A stretch of 64,000 nucleotides of DNA. Source: Streptomyces misionensis (GTDB lineage: Bacteria; Actinomycetota; Actinomycetes; Streptomycetales; Streptomycetaceae). Position 1 is the stretch's first letter. Every line of letters begins with the position of its first letter. The notes below the pieces were generated by a model. That model was not told where the DNA came from. It saw only the letters and a list, made by a program, of their open reading frames with translations, and did no database searches. Both the position numbers and the translations under genes were made by a program. The stretch is from contig NZ_FNTD01000004.1 in assembly GCF_900104815.1 (NCBI RefSeq), forward strand, positions 5,286,501 to 5,350,500, in the 5' to 3' direction. Shown here piece by piece: positions 49,524-58,088 of this stretch.

Positions 49524-49693
49524 TGACCGTTCGCCAAGTCTTGGACGAACTGGGCGGCGTTTCTCGCCGGACGTTCTACCGCTGGCGTGAGCTGGGGTTG
49601 GGGCCAGCCGCTTTCAAGCTCCCCAACGGTGAGCTTCGGGTCTGGCGCAGTGATTTCACCTCGTGGCTACGGCAGCTGGAGGAGGCGGCGTGA
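49499..49693 (+). CDS. AlpA/Xis-type excisionase
   Basis: A 64-residue winged-helix protein: MTVRQVLDELGGVSRRTFYR then WRELGLGPAAFKLPNGELRV, WRSDFTSWL, the MerR-like excisionase fold. It overlaps the rep 3' end by 25 bp and the integrase start by 4 bp (GTGA), so the three genes are translationally coupled. It would direct the integrase toward excision. RBS AAGGAGA precedes ATG 49499; ATG 49523 is an internal alternative. Confidence 0.9.
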   Translation: MDARRDELMTVRQVLDELGGVSRRTFYRWRELGLGPAAFKLPNGELRVWRSDFTSWLRQLEEAA

Positions 49694-51063
49694 AGTCTCT
49701 CGACGTCAAGGTCTGGGGCGTACGCAAGCGGGACACCAAGACGCCTTCTTACGGCGTCCGCTGGTCCGTCGCGGGCAACGTCTTCTCTGACTCGTTCCGC
49801 ACCAAGGCGCTCGCTGATCACTACCGGGCGAAGCTCATGAGTGCCATGCGTGGCGGCGAAGAGTTCGACACGGAGACTGGTCTTCCGGCTTCAATGGAAG
49901 AGAAGAAGTCGCCATTGTCCTGGTACGACTTCGCCCTCAGGTATCTCGCAATGAAGTGGCCGCACGCTGCACCCAATACGCGAGACGGCATCAATGAATC
50001 TCTCACCAGCGTGACCATGGAACTGCTCGCGGAGCGCGCAGGGCGACCGTCCGACGAGGAGATCCGCAAGGCCTTACGTAACTGGGCTTTCGTGCTGCCA
50101 GGTCCCGACGACCGGGAAGTTCCGGACAATGTCCGGAACGTCCTGCACTGGGTGGCGAAGGCTTGTCGGCCGCTAGCGGACCTCGCTGAACCGGCAACGG
50201 CCCGCGCGGTGCTCGACGGGCTGAAGCTCAAGCTCGACGGCACCGCGGCAGCTGCCGAGACCGTGCGGCGGAAGCGGCGGACCCTCGTCAACGCTGCGAA
50301 CTACGCGGTCGACCTGGGGGAGCTGCGGGAAAATCCGATCACGGCGGTTCGCTGGCAGAAGCCCAAGGTCTCGAACCAGGTCGATCCGCGCGTTGTGGCC
50401 AACCCGGAGCAGGCACGCAATCTCCTGGCGGCAGTGTCCTACGTGGGCGGATACCGGCGTGCTCGCGGCCGGCGTCTCGTCGGGCTGTTCGCGGCGATGT
50501 ACTTCGGTGGCCTCCGGCCCGCTGAGGCGGTCGGCCTGGTCGAGACTGACCTTGTCCTCCCTGAGCAGGGCTGGGGATCGGCGCTGCTCCACCGGACCCG
50601 TCCCTCCGTCGGCAAGCAGTGGACGGACTCGGGGAAGACCCACGACGACCGCGGGCTCAAGAATCGGCCGGCTGAGGACGTTCGGCGTGTGCCCATCCCG
50701 CCCCAGCTCGTCGCCGTGCTGCGCGAGCACCTGGCCACGTTCGGCACGGCGGAGGACGGGCGGCTCTTCTTCAGTGAGAAGGGTTCGGTCGTCCCGTCCT
50801 CGACCTACTACCGCGTGTGGCAGGAGGCTCGGTTCCTCGCGCTCCCGCCGGCTGTCGCGGCCTCGCCGCTCGCGAGCAGGCCCTACGACCTTCGGCACTC
50901 GGCGCTGTCGACGTGGCTCAATGCGGGAGTGGATCCCACCGAGGTTGCCGAACGCGCCGGCAACAGCGTTGAGGTCCTGCTGACCCGGTACGCGAAGTGC
51001 CTCGACGGACGGCAGGACGTCGCCAACCGGCGCATCGAGGACCTGCTCCGCGAGTACGAGTGA
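49690..51063 (+). CDS. int: Tyrosine integrase of the AICE
   Basis: A 457-residue site-specific recombinase. The N-terminal ~90 residues hold an AP2-like arm-binding part (YGVRWSVAGNVFSDSFRT), then a core-binding SAM-like domain, then the catalytic domain: AMYFGGLRPAEAVGL (Arg I), YDLRHSALSTWLNAG (H-x-x-R) and VEVLLTRYAKCLDG (nucleophile Tyr). It catalyses integration into the tRNA-Arg 3' end. The gene is about 1.6 kb from the att core, with NERD cargo between. A decayed relative lies at 34340-34600. Confidence 0.94.
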   Translation: MKSLDVKVWGVRKRDTKTPSYGVRWSVAGNVFSDSFRTKALADHYRAKLMSAMRGGEEFDTETGLPASMEEKKSPLSWYDFALRYLAMKWPHAAPNTRDGINESLTSVTMELLAERAGRPSDEEIRKALRNWAFVLPGPDDREVPDNVRNVLHWVAKACRPLADLAEPATARAVLDGLKLKLDGTAAAAETVRRKRRTLVNAANYAVDLGELRENPITAVRWQKPKVSNQVDPRVVANPEQARNLLAAVSYVGGYRRARGRRLVGLFAAMYFGGLRPAEAVGLVETDLVLPEQGWGSALLHRTRPSVGKQWTDSGKTHDDRGLKNRPAEDVRRVPIPPQLVAVLREHLATFGTAEDGRLFFSEKGSVVPSSTYYRVWQEARFLALPPAVAASPLASRPYDLRHSALSTWLNAGVDPTEVAERAGNSVEVLLTRYAKCLDGRQDVANRRIEDLLREYE

Positions 51064-51251
51064 GACAACCTGCACCCATACTGAGGCCTCAGGCATGTCG
51101 CCTGGGGCCTCCCTCGTTTGTGCCCTACCTGCGTTGATGCCTCGTTCGGAAAGGGTGAGCTGAGTCGAGCTGCTTGCCCTGCGGTCTTGTGGCCTCGTCT
51201 CGCTTGCTGCTGGCATATCTGCAACGTCAACGCGGGAGCATAGGGGGCCTT

Positions 51252-52106
51252 GTGGAGCTGCACGTCACGCGCTGGAAGCGGTACGGGCGTGATCGTCTGT
51301 ACGCCAACCTGCCTGATGGCACCGCGGTCGGTTGGGCGGACATCACGACGGGGGACATCACGGTCTTGCGGGCCGAGTGCCGCGACGACGTGATCGCCGT
51401 GCTCACGAAGCACTTACAGGACCTCACCGAGCTTGTCCTCCCAGACAGGGCGTCGGAGGTTCAGGCGCGTCCGATGTTGCCGCCTCTGACGCCGGCCGAC
51501 GACCTGGCCGTCAACCCTCCCGGGCAGGCGTTGCGTGATCTGCTCGCCGAATCCGGCCCCGGACTGGTGGAGCGAATCGTTTCACGGCTTCTGCGGCGGC
51601 CCTCGGAATGGGACTCCTGGCGCAGGGGATTGGCGGGGGAGCGGCGAGTGGGAGCCGAGTTGAACCGCTTGGGGCGCCACGGCTGGCGCGTCTTGCACTC
51701 CGTTCCCTTGGCCAACAAGGTGGATATCGATCACTTACTGATCGGGCCTGGTGGAGTGTTCAGCATCAATACAAAGCACCACCACAAGCGGGCCGTATGG
51801 GTCGGAGACGATTCCGTGAAAGTCGATCACGGGAAACCGGCGCCCTATGCACGCAAGAGCCGGGCAGAGGCGAAGCGGGTCGCCCGAGTGCTTGAGCGTT
51901 ATTGCGACTTCCCGGTAGCGGTGGAGCCGGTGCTCCTCTTCGTGGGTGTCACCGACCTGAAGGTGGTCGCTACACAGCTCGATGTCCGGGTGTACCAGGA
52001 GCGTCAGGTGTCGGCCCTCGCTCCGCTCTCAGGCGTTCTCACGGTCGACCAGGTAGAGCGGGTGTACAGCGTTGCTCGCCATCGTCAGGCTTGGAACCAC
52101 GCCTGA
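51252..52106 (+). CDS. NERD-domain protein (predicted nuclease), AICE cargo
   Basis: A 284-residue protein. The N-terminal ~65 residues (GRDRLYANLPDGTAVGWADI) are shared with the chromosomal protein at 20898-21701. The NERD part has GERRVGAELNRLGRHGWRVL, NKVDIDHLLIGPGGVFSINT and KHHHKRAVWVGD, which keep the acidic D of DIDH and the T-K pair of the nuclease-like fold. GTG 51252 follows AGGGGG. It lies between integrase and attR, a common cargo position, and may act in DNA processing or defence. Whether it is an active nuclease is untested. Confidence 0.83.
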   Translation: MELHVTRWKRYGRDRLYANLPDGTAVGWADITTGDITVLRAECRDDVIAVLTKHLQDLTELVLPDRASEVQARPMLPPLTPADDLAVNPPGQALRDLLAESGPGLVERIVSRLLRRPSEWDSWRRGLAGERRVGAELNRLGRHGWRVLHSVPLANKVDIDHLLIGPGGVFSINTKHHHKRAVWVGDDSVKVDHGKPAPYARKSRAEAKRVARVLERYCDFPVAVEPVLLFVGVTDLKVVATQLDVRVYQERQVSALAPLSGVLTVDQVERVYSVARHRQAWNHA

Positions 52107-52160
52107 CTTGGTGGACAGCGGCTAGCGGGCGATGTCTTAGTGCTGAGGGGGGACCAACGA

Positions 52161-52415
52161 ATGAAGAGCGCGAAGCTGATGGCGCTGACTGGTTTGGCCG
52201 GTGCGGCTGTGGTCTCGGGACTGGCTGTACTGATGAAAAACGACATGGTGAAGAGCCCGATGTTCAGGGATGCAGCGGAGAAGCAGCAGAGCGAGACAAG
52301 GAAGCAGCAGGAAGAGGAGGCGCGGCGTCGGCGTGCCATCAAGCGGAAGGACGACTACTTCAGGAAGCAGCGCGAGGAGGCGGCACGCCAAGCCCGTAGC
52401 AACAACCACGATTAG
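52161..52415 (+). CDS. Small membrane-anchored coiled-coil protein
   Basis: An 84-residue protein. The N-terminus is a hydrophobic helix (LMALTGLAGAAVVSGLAVLM); the rest is a charged helix (FRDAAEKQQSETRKQQEEEA then RRRRAIKRKDDYFRKQREEA) that would form a coiled coil. ATG 52161 follows GAGGGGGGACC. It is the last gene of the element before attR; function unknown. Confidence 0.7.
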   Translation: MKSAKLMALTGLAGAAVVSGLAVLMKNDMVKSPMFRDAAEKQQSETRKQQEEEARRRRAIKRKDDYFRKQREEAARQARSNNHD

Positions 52416-52534
52416 GTGTCGGCAGTCCTGAGCCCGCTGGCAGCCCTGGTGGCGTGATGATGTCTATCAGGGCGGCGGCACCTGGCGCCGGTGCCGGCCT
52501 CGCCCTTTTATGGACTCACCTGCGACGATGCCCC

Positions 52535-52708
52535 AAGATCCCGTCCACGCCTCGTCCACAGACCCCGGCATACGGCCGCTCCGGGCCGCACACGCCTGCA
52601 TAAACGCGAAGACCCCGACCTCAGCGTTTCCGCTGGTGACGGGGTCTCTGGGCACCTCATACAGGGTGCCCCCGGCAGGATTCGAACCTGCGCACACGGC
52701 TCCGGAGG
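52535..52708. repeat. Right copy of the tRNA-Arg att repeat (attR region)
   Basis: The counterpart of 34923-35092. The 42 bp at 52667-52708 are the last 42 nt of tRNA-Arg and match the left core exactly. Point differences and a 3-4 bp gap lie in the rest. Because the inside of attR also carries the terminator and downstream sequence, the copied block is longer than a minimal att site, supporting a tandem-insertion history. Confidence 0.9.
52610..52647 (-). terminator. Terminator of tRNA-Arg
   Basis: AGACCCCG (52610-52617) pairs with CGGGGTCT (52640-52647), with an inner AGCG-TTTC-CGCT hairpin, just downstream of the tRNA 3' end on the minus strand. An identical 38-bp copy lies at 34994-35031. 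Confidence 0.85.
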
Positions 52709-52738
52709 CCGTTGCTCTATCCCCTGAGCTACGGGGGC
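52667..52738 (-). tRNA. tRNA-Arg (anticodon CCG), AICE integration site
   Basis: A 72-nt cloverleaf without encoded CCA: acceptor GCCCCCG/CGGGGGC with discriminator A, D arm GCTC-AGGGGATA-GAGC, anticodon stem ACGGC/GCCGT with loop CTCCGGA (anticodon CCG, decoding CGG), 4-nt variable loop, and T arm GCAGG-TTCGAAT-CCTGC. The AICE supplies the 3' 42 nt, leaving the gene intact. Confidence 0.96.
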
Positions 52739-53029
52739 GTGTCGGTCGCGGTGGGTTGTGCTCGCGGCGACGGGTAGAACATTAGCAGGTCCGGAGGGGT
52801 GATCAGGAACCCGTTTCCGGAGTGGGGCGGAAGAGGGGCTCCGCACGGCGGTGGGGTGGGCCTTCGGGTGCCGTCGGGTGACGTGCTGGACGTGGGATCG
52901 AAGCGGGTTCCGGAGGAGGGTGCGGCCGGCTTCGGATGCCGGCGGGCGACGCCCCGTCCGCCGGATCGAGCGCGCCTCCTGCGCGGGATGGGTTCCGGCG
53001 CGCCCCTGGTGCAGGATGGAAGCGTCCTC

Positions 53030-53300
53030 AGTACGAGGGTGGAAGCCGCGTCCCCCTCCCGCACGGACTGGAAGTCGCCTCCCGCCGCACGGGCTGGCAG
53101 CCGAGTCCCCTGCATGGGCTGGAAACTCCGTCCCCCGCACGCCCTGGAAGCCCCGTCCCCTGTACGAGCTGGCAGCCGCCCCCTCCGCACAGGCAGGACG
53201 CCGCCCCCTCTCGCACAGGCAGGACGCCGCCCCCTCCCGCACGCGCTGGAAGCCCCCCGCACGCCCCGGAACTCCCCTCCCCCTCACGGGGTGGAAGTAG
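53030..53300. repeat. Degenerate tandem repeats upstream of the response regulator
   Basis: Roughly nine imperfect units of 24-30 bp, consensus near GCACGNNCTGGAAGCCNCGTCCCC, fill this stretch. The array lies in the 606-bp gap between tRNA-Arg and the response regulator; the ORFs crossing it in several frames are low-complexity artefacts. No coding gene is supported between 52739 and 53344. Confidence 0.7.
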
Positions 53301-53344
53301 GGAAAACCCGGACGCGGTGGCTCGGGCGGACCTACTCTCGACTT

Positions 53345-53893
53345 GTGCCGGGCGCTTCGGGTCGGGTGCTTGTTGTGGACGACAACAAGGTCATCCGGCA
53401 GTTGATCAGGGTCAATCTCGAGCTGGAAGGGCTCGAGGTCGTGACCGCGGCCGATGGTGCCGAGTGTCTGGACGTGGTGCACCAGGTGCGGCCCGACCTC
53501 GTGACGCTCGACGTCGTCATGCCGCGGCTGGACGGGTTGCACACCGCTGCCCGGCTCCGCGCCGATCCCCGGACGAACCATCTGCCCCTCGCCATCATCA
53601 GCGCGTGCAGCCCGCACGAGGTCGAGACCGGCCTCGGCGTCGGCGTGGACGCCTTTCTCTCCAAGCCCTTCGAACCCGGCGAACTCGTGCGTGTCGTCAA
53701 GCGGTTGATCGTCAGCGGCCGGGCCGCGCGCGGGGGAGAGGGAGACGGGGAAGAGGGCGGGGACGGGCCGGGAGGGGGCCGGGGTGGTGGTGGGGGTGGT
53801 CGGGACGGTGGTGGCGGCGGCCGCAGCGGTGACGACGCCAGTGACGACGACGGGCTCGCCGACGGGGTGGCCGGCGGCGTCTCCTTCGGGTGA
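53345..53893 (+). CDS. Single-domain response regulator with acidic Gly-rich tail
   Basis: A 182-residue CheY-like receiver. RVLVVDDNKVIRQLIRVNLE begins the fold, the acceptor Asp is in VTLDVVMPRLDGL, the conserved Ser is in AIISACSP, and the conserved Lys is in FLSKPFEPGEL. No DNA-binding domain follows; residues 130-182 are Gly/Asp/Glu-rich and probably disordered. The GTG at 53345 is the best start (earlier frames run through the repeat array). No kinase gene is adjacent. It lies between two degenerate repeat arrays. Confidence 0.87.
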   Translation: MPGASGRVLVVDDNKVIRQLIRVNLELEGLEVVTAADGAECLDVVHQVRPDLVTLDVVMPRLDGLHTAARLRADPRTNHLPLAIISACSPHEVETGLGVGVDAFLSKPFEPGELVRVVKRLIVSGRAARGGEGDGEEGGDGPGGGRGGGGGGRDGGGGGRSGDDASDDDGLADGVAGGVSFG

Positions 53894-53894
53894 C

Positions 53895-54030
53895 CCCCGT
53901 GGGTGGCCTCCTACGTGAGTGATTTCCCGCGTGGGCGGCTCCCTGCCTGAGCGACTTCCAGCGTGGGGGTGACTCCATGTGCGAGTAACTTCCCGCGCGA
54001 GTGACTTCCCGCATGGGTGACTTCCAAGAC
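53895..54030. repeat. Degenerate repeats after the response regulator
   Basis: About seven imperfect units of 17-20 bp, consensus near GAGTGACTTCCCGCGTGGG, fill the start of the 318-bp gap before nrtL. They contain GACTTCC, the reverse complement of the GGAAGTC element in the array upstream of the regulator, so the two arrays may be related inverted copies. Confidence 0.7.
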
Positions 54031-54211
54031 CCCCGCGTGTCCCCGAAGAGCGACCCCTCTCCCAGGGGGCCGGGGAAGCGGCAGCCCGCCGAGCAGCGGC
54101 CCCCGTTCCACCACCCCACCCCCGCCTCACCATCTCCCCGAGAAAACGCCCCCCGTCTCACTGGGGAAACCTCCTCGCCCTCCCACCCCCCTCCTCCCCT
54201 ACCCTTGTCCC

Positions 54212-55198
54212 GTGACCCCCGTCGAGCTCTCCCGTGTCGTCCTGGACGCGGTGCGCCGTGCCGTGGCGGAGGGGGAGCTCGGGGGGGTGGTTCCCGAGCG
54301 GGTCGTCGTGGGGGAGCCGGGGGCCGGGGGGTGCGGGGAGTACGCGACCAATGTCGCGCTCCAGCTCGCCCGTGCCGCCGGGAAGCCGCCGCTCCAGGTC
54401 GCCGAGATCCTGCGGCCCCGGCTCGTCGGGGTGAGCGGTGTCCGGGACGTCGTCGTCACTGGGCCCGGGTTCTTGAACTTCCTGCTCGAAGAGCGGGCCG
54501 ATCCGCTCGGCGGGCTGGTCCGGGAGATCCGCCGAAGCGGCGCCCGGTACGGGCACGGTGACGCGCTCGCGGGGGAGGTCGTCGCGCTGCGGGTGCCGTA
54601 CGAGGTGCGGGCCGAGGTCGTCGCCGACGCCGTCGTACGGATCGTCGCCAGCCAGGGCGGGCGCGCCACCGTCGAGCACCGGGAGCCCGTCAACGTGCGG
54701 CCCGTGCCCGCGCCCGAGGACCCCGCGCCGCTCGGGCCCGACGCCGCCCGCTGGGCCCTGCTCCACCCCGCTCCGCACGACCGGCCCCGCATCACCGCCG
54801 ACCACCTCGTCCAGCGCGAGGCGAATCCGCTGTTCCGGGTCCGGTACGCGCACGCCCGGGTCCGTGCGGCCGGCCGCAACGCCGCCCGGCTGGGCTTCGA
54901 CGCCGAGCCCGGACGCCTGGGGGAGGGCGCGGCCCACTCCGACGCCCTGCAGTCCCCCCTCGCCGACTACCCCCGCATCCTCGCCGCGGCCGCCACCCAT
55001 CGCGCCCCGGACCGGCTCGCCCGGCACCTCGTCACCGTCGCGGATGCCGTGCTGCCCTTTGTGACCTGCGTGCTTCCGCTCGGCGAGGAGAAACCCTCGG
55101 CCGCCCACCGCGCCCGGCTCGCGCTCGCCGAAGCCGCCGGGACGGTGCTGGCCGGCGGCCTGTCCCTGCTCGGCATCGACGCACCCGAACATCTCTGA
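54212..55198 (+). CDS. nrtL: ArgS-related anticodon-binding protein NrtL
   Basis: A 328-residue protein made of the two ends of arginyl-tRNA synthetase without its catalytic core. The N-terminal domain has [20 protein letters not shown], matching the ArgRS additional domain; the C-terminal ~130 residues are a DALR anticodon-binding domain ([19 protein letters not shown]). No HIGH or KMSKS signature is present, so it cannot charge tRNA. Annotated NrtL in Streptomyces, it precedes lysA and the threonine genes. Its own role is not established; a tRNA-binding or regulatory function is plausible. GTG 54212 follows CCTTGTCCC. Confidence 0.9.
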   Translation: MTPVELSRVVLDAVRRAVAEGELGGVVPERVVVGEPGAGGCGEYATNVALQLARAAGKPPLQVAEILRPRLVGVSGVRDVVVTGPGFLNFLLEERADPLGGLVREIRRSGARYGHGDALAGEVVALRVPYEVRAEVVADAVVRIVASQGGRATVEHREPVNVRPVPAPEDPAPLGPDAARWALLHPAPHDRPRITADHLVQREANPLFRVRYAHARVRAAGRNAARLGFDAEPGRLGEGAAHSDALQSPLADYPRILAAAATHRAPDRLARHLVTVADAVLPFVTCVLPLGEEKPSAAHRARLALAEAAGTVLAGGLSLLGIDAPEHL

Positions 55199-55251
55199 GG
55201 CCACGAGCAGATGCGCCCCGGAGAGAGACAGAGAGTCTGAGAGCCACCGTC

Positions 55252-56643
55252 ATGAGCCGTTCCGCCCATCCCGCCGGGCCCCGCCACGCCGACGTGCTTC
55301 CCGAGGGGCACTACTCCGCGCCGCCCACCGACCTCAACGTGCTCGACCACAAGGTCTGGGCGCAGACCGTCGGCCGCGGCGAGGACGGGGTCGTCACCGT
55401 CGGCGGGGTACCCGTGACCCGGCTCGCCGAGGAGTTCGGCACGCCCGCCTACATCCTCGACGAGGCCGACTTCCGGGCCCGGGCGCGCGCCTGGCGCACC
55501 GCGTTCGGGGCGAACGCCGACGTGTTCTACGCGGGGAAGGCGTTCCTGTCGCGCGCCGTCGTGCGCTGGCTCGGCGAGGAGGGGCTGAACCTCGACGTGT
55601 GCTCGGGAGGGGAACTGGCCACCGCGCTGTCCGCGGGCATGCCGCCCGAGCGCATCGCCTTCCACGGGAACAACAAGTCGGTCGCCGAGATCACCCGGGC
55701 CGTCGAGGCCGGTGTCGGGCGGATCGTGCTCGACTCCTTCCAGGAGATCGTGCGGGTCGCGCACATCGCGCAGTCGCTGGGCAAGCGGCAGAAGGCGCAG
55801 ATCCGGATCACCGTCGGGGTCGAGGCGCACACCCACGAGTTCATCGCCACCGCGCACGAGGACCAGAAGTTCGGGATCCCGCTCGCCGGCGGGCAGGCCG
55901 CCGAGGCCGTGCGGCGGGCGCTCCAGCTGGACGGGCTCGAACTGATCGGCATCCACTCCCACATCGGTTCGCAGATCTTCGACATGTCCGGGTTCGAGGT
56001 CGCCGCCCACCGGGTCGTCGGACTGCTCAAGGACATCAGGGACGAGCACGGCGTCGAACTGCCCGAGATCGACCTCGGCGGCGGTCTCGGCATCGCCTAC
56101 ACCAGCGACGACGACCCGCGTGAGCCGCACGAGATCGCCAAGGCGCTGGGGGAGATCGTCGGCCGGGAGTGCGAGGCCGCGCGGCTGCGCACGCCCCGGA
56201 TCTCGGTGGAGCCCGGGCGCGCCATCGTCGGCCCGACCGCGTTCACGCTCTATGAGGTCGGCACCGTCAAGCCGCTGGAGGGGCTGCGCACGTACGTGTC
56301 GGTGGACGGCGGCATGTCCGACAACATCCGCACCGCGCTGTACGACGCCGAGTACAGCGTCGCCCTCGTCTCCCGGGCCAGCGACGCCGAGCCCATGCTC
56401 ACCCGGGTCGTCGGCAAGCACTGCGAGAGCGGGGACATCGTGGTGAAGGACGCGTTCCTGCCGGCCGATCTCGCGCCGGGCGACCTCATCGCCGTGCCGG
56501 CCACCGGCGCGTACTGCCGGTCGATGGCCAGCAACTACAACCACGTGCTCCGGCCGCCCGTCGTCGCGGTGCGGGGCGGCGAGGCCCGGGTGATCGTCCG
56601 GCGGGAGACGGAGGAGGACCTCCTGCGTCTCGACGTCGGGTGA
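55252..56643 (+). CDS. lysA: Diaminopimelate decarboxylase (lysine biosynthesis)
   Basis: A 463-residue PLP enzyme that makes L-lysine from meso-diaminopimelate. The PLP lysine is in [13 protein letters not shown], with HSHIGSQIF, the [10 protein letters not shown] phosphate-binding loop, [10 protein letters not shown] and [15 protein letters not shown] downstream; the PLP-interacting C-terminal Tyr is near [14 protein letters not shown]. Length is as expected. Start ATG 55252 follows a short leader after nrtL. It heads the amino-acid block lysA-hom-thrC-thrB, though the 146-bp gap to hom suggests separate transcription of hom. Confidence 0.97.
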   Translation: MSRSAHPAGPRHADVLPEGHYSAPPTDLNVLDHKVWAQTVGRGEDGVVTVGGVPVTRLAEEFGTPAYILDEADFRARARAWRTAFGANADVFYAGKAFLSRAVVRWLGEEGLNLDVCSGGELATALSAGMPPERIAFHGNNKSVAEITRAVEAGVGRIVLDSFQEIVRVAHIAQSLGKRQKAQIRITVGVEAHTHEFIATAHEDQKFGIPLAGGQAAEAVRRALQLDGLELIGIHSHIGSQIFDMSGFEVAAHRVVGLLKDIRDEHGVELPEIDLGGGLGIAYTSDDDPREPHEIAKALGEIVGRECEAARLRTPRISVEPGRAIVGPTAFTLYEVGTVKPLEGLRTYVSVDGGMSDNIRTALYDAEYSVALVSRASDAEPMLTRVVGKHCESGDIVVKDAFLPADLAPGDLIAVPATGAYCRSMASNYNHVLRPPVVAVRGGEARVIVRRETEEDLLRLDVG

Positions 56644-56703
56644 GCCGCGGGCCGCGGGGGCGGAAGATCTGCGGTCCGCCGGCCCCGCGTAAATGAAATA
56701 AAT

Positions 56704-56752
56704 GTCTCAGGATCCGGACGAAGGGTAGAAACTCCCGTCCGGTGAGTGAGAC
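56704..56752 (+). promoter_or_regulatory. Nested hairpin in the lysA-hom leader
   Basis: GTCTCA (56704-56709) pairs with TGAGAC (56747-56752), and CCGGACG (56714-56720) with CGTCCGG (56736-56742), with GGG/CCC inside. The structure lies 38 bp before the hom start, after an AT-rich stretch (TAAATGAAATAAATG) that could be a promoter. It may be a leader structure affecting hom expression. Confidence 0.55.
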
Positions 56753-56789
56753 TGGTCCAACCGTAGACGGTAAGAGGAAACGAGGTCGG

Positions 56790-58082
56790 ATGATGCGTAC
56801 GCGTCCGCTGAAGGTGGCGCTGCTGGGCTGTGGGGTTGTCGGCTCAGAGGTGGCGCGCATCATGACGACGCACGCCGACGACCTCGCCCAGAGGATCGGC
56901 GCCCCGGTGGAGCTCGCCGGGGTCGCCGTACGGCGCCCGAGCAAGGTGCGCGAGGGCATCGACCCGGCCCTCGTCACCACGGACGCCACCGCCCTCGTCA
57001 AACGCGGCGACATCGACGTCGTGGTGGAGGTGATCGGCGGGATCGAGCCCGCCCGCTCGCTCATCACCACCGCGTTCGAACACGGTGCCTCCGTCGTCTC
57101 CGCGAACAAGGCCCTGCTCGCCCAGGACGGGGCCGCGCTGCACGCCGCCGCCGAGGAGCACGGCCGGGACCTGTACTACGAGGCCGCCGTCGCCGGCGCC
57201 ATCCCGCTGATCCGGCCGCTGCGCGAGTCGCTGGCCGGCGACAAGGTCAACCGGGTGCTCGGCATCGTCAACGGCACGACCAACTTCATCCTCGACAAGA
57301 TGGACTCCACGGGCGCGGGCTACCAGGAGGCCCTGGACGAGGCCACCGCGCTGGGGTACGCGGAGGCCGACCCGACCGCCGACGTCGAGGGCTTCGACGC
57401 CGCCGCCAAGGCCGCCATCCTCGCCGGCATCGCCTTCCACACCCGGGTGCGCCTCGACGACGTGTACCGCGAGGGCATGACCGAGGTCACCGCCGCCGAC
57501 TTCCGCTCCGCCAAGGAGATGGGCTGCACCATCAAGCTGCTGGCCATCTGCGAGCGGGCGCGGGACGGGGCGTCCGTCACCGCGCGCGTGCACCCCGCCA
57601 TGATTCCGCTGAGCCACCCCCTCGCCTCCGTGCGCGGCGCGTACAACGCCGTCTTCGTGGAGAGCGACGCCGCCGGGCAGCTGATGTTCTACGGCCCCGG
57701 CGCCGGCGGCTCCCCGACCGCCTCCGCCGTGCTCGGCGACCTCGTCGCCGTCTGCCGCAACAAGCTCAACGGCACGACCGGGCCCGGCGAGTCGGCGTAC
57801 GCCGCGCTGCCCGTCTCCCCGATGGGCGACGTCGTCACGCGCTACCACATCAGCCTGGACGTGGCGGACAAACCGGGTGTGCTCGCCCAGGTCGCCACCG
57901 TCTTCGCCGAACACGGAGTGTCGATCGACACCGTTCGGCAGCAGGGCAAGGACGGCGAGGCTTCTCTCGTCGTCGTCACCCACCGCGCCCTCGACGCCGC
58001 CCTGTCCGGCACCGTCGAGGCGCTGCGCAAGCTCGACACCGTGCGGGGTGTCGCCAGCATCATGCGGGTTGAAGGAGAGTAA
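56790..58082 (+). CDS. hom: Homoserine dehydrogenase
   Basis: A 430-residue NAD(P)-dependent enzyme converting aspartate semialdehyde to homoserine. The Rossmann motif is VALLGCGVVGSEVA; KRGDIDVVVEVIGG and VSANKALLAQDG follow, then the substrate region IVNGTTNFILDKM and ADPTADVEGFDAAAKAAILA. A C-terminal ACT domain (residues ~350-430; ISLDVADKPGVLAQVATVFA) is the likely site of threonine feedback. Start chosen at ATG 56790 after GAGGTCGG; a GTG at 56742 lies in the leader hairpin. thrC begins 7 bp later. Confidence 0.96.
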   Translation: MMRTRPLKVALLGCGVVGSEVARIMTTHADDLAQRIGAPVELAGVAVRRPSKVREGIDPALVTTDATALVKRGDIDVVVEVIGGIEPARSLITTAFEHGASVVSANKALLAQDGAALHAAAEEHGRDLYYEAAVAGAIPLIRPLRESLAGDKVNRVLGIVNGTTNFILDKMDSTGAGYQEALDEATALGYAEADPTADVEGFDAAAKAAILAGIAFHTRVRLDDVYREGMTEVTAADFRSAKEMGCTIKLLAICERARDGASVTARVHPAMIPLSHPLASVRGAYNAVFVESDAAGQLMFYGPGAGGSPTASAVLGDLVAVCRNKLNGTTGPGESAYAALPVSPMGDVVTRYHISLDVADKPGVLAQVATVFAEHGVSIDTVRQQGKDGEASLVVVTHRALDAALSGTVEALRKLDTVRGVASIMRVEGE

Positions 58083-58088
58083 CCAGCA

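Larger units (their letters stand above)
35051..52708. mobile_element. AICE (integrative and conjugative element) in tRNA-Arg(CCG)
   Basis: The element lies between 42-bp direct repeats of the tRNA-Arg 3' end (35051-35092 and 52667-52708); the right copy keeps the tRNA intact. Backbone in order: regulators (41.9-44.6 kb), SCO3933-type regulator, FtsK-like Tra, Spd-type small proteins, RepSA-like initiator, excisionase, integrase. This is the pSAM2-type plan: integrated state, rolling-circle-type replication and double-stranded DNA transfer by a single Tra. Cargo: an McrBC/methyltransferase cluster near attL and a NERD nuclease near attR. All backbone genes look intact, so it may be active. 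Confidence 0.88.

Noticed and set aside
35093..52666. CRISPR arrays, rRNA genes or transposase genes within the island
   Set aside because: No evenly spaced direct repeats with unique spacers, no rRNA-like sequence and no DDE transposase were seen.
52799..53344. Extended N-terminus for the response regulator (frame from 52799)
   Set aside because: The extension is encoded by degenerate repeats (Pro/Arg-rich in all frames); the receiver begins at GTG 53345.
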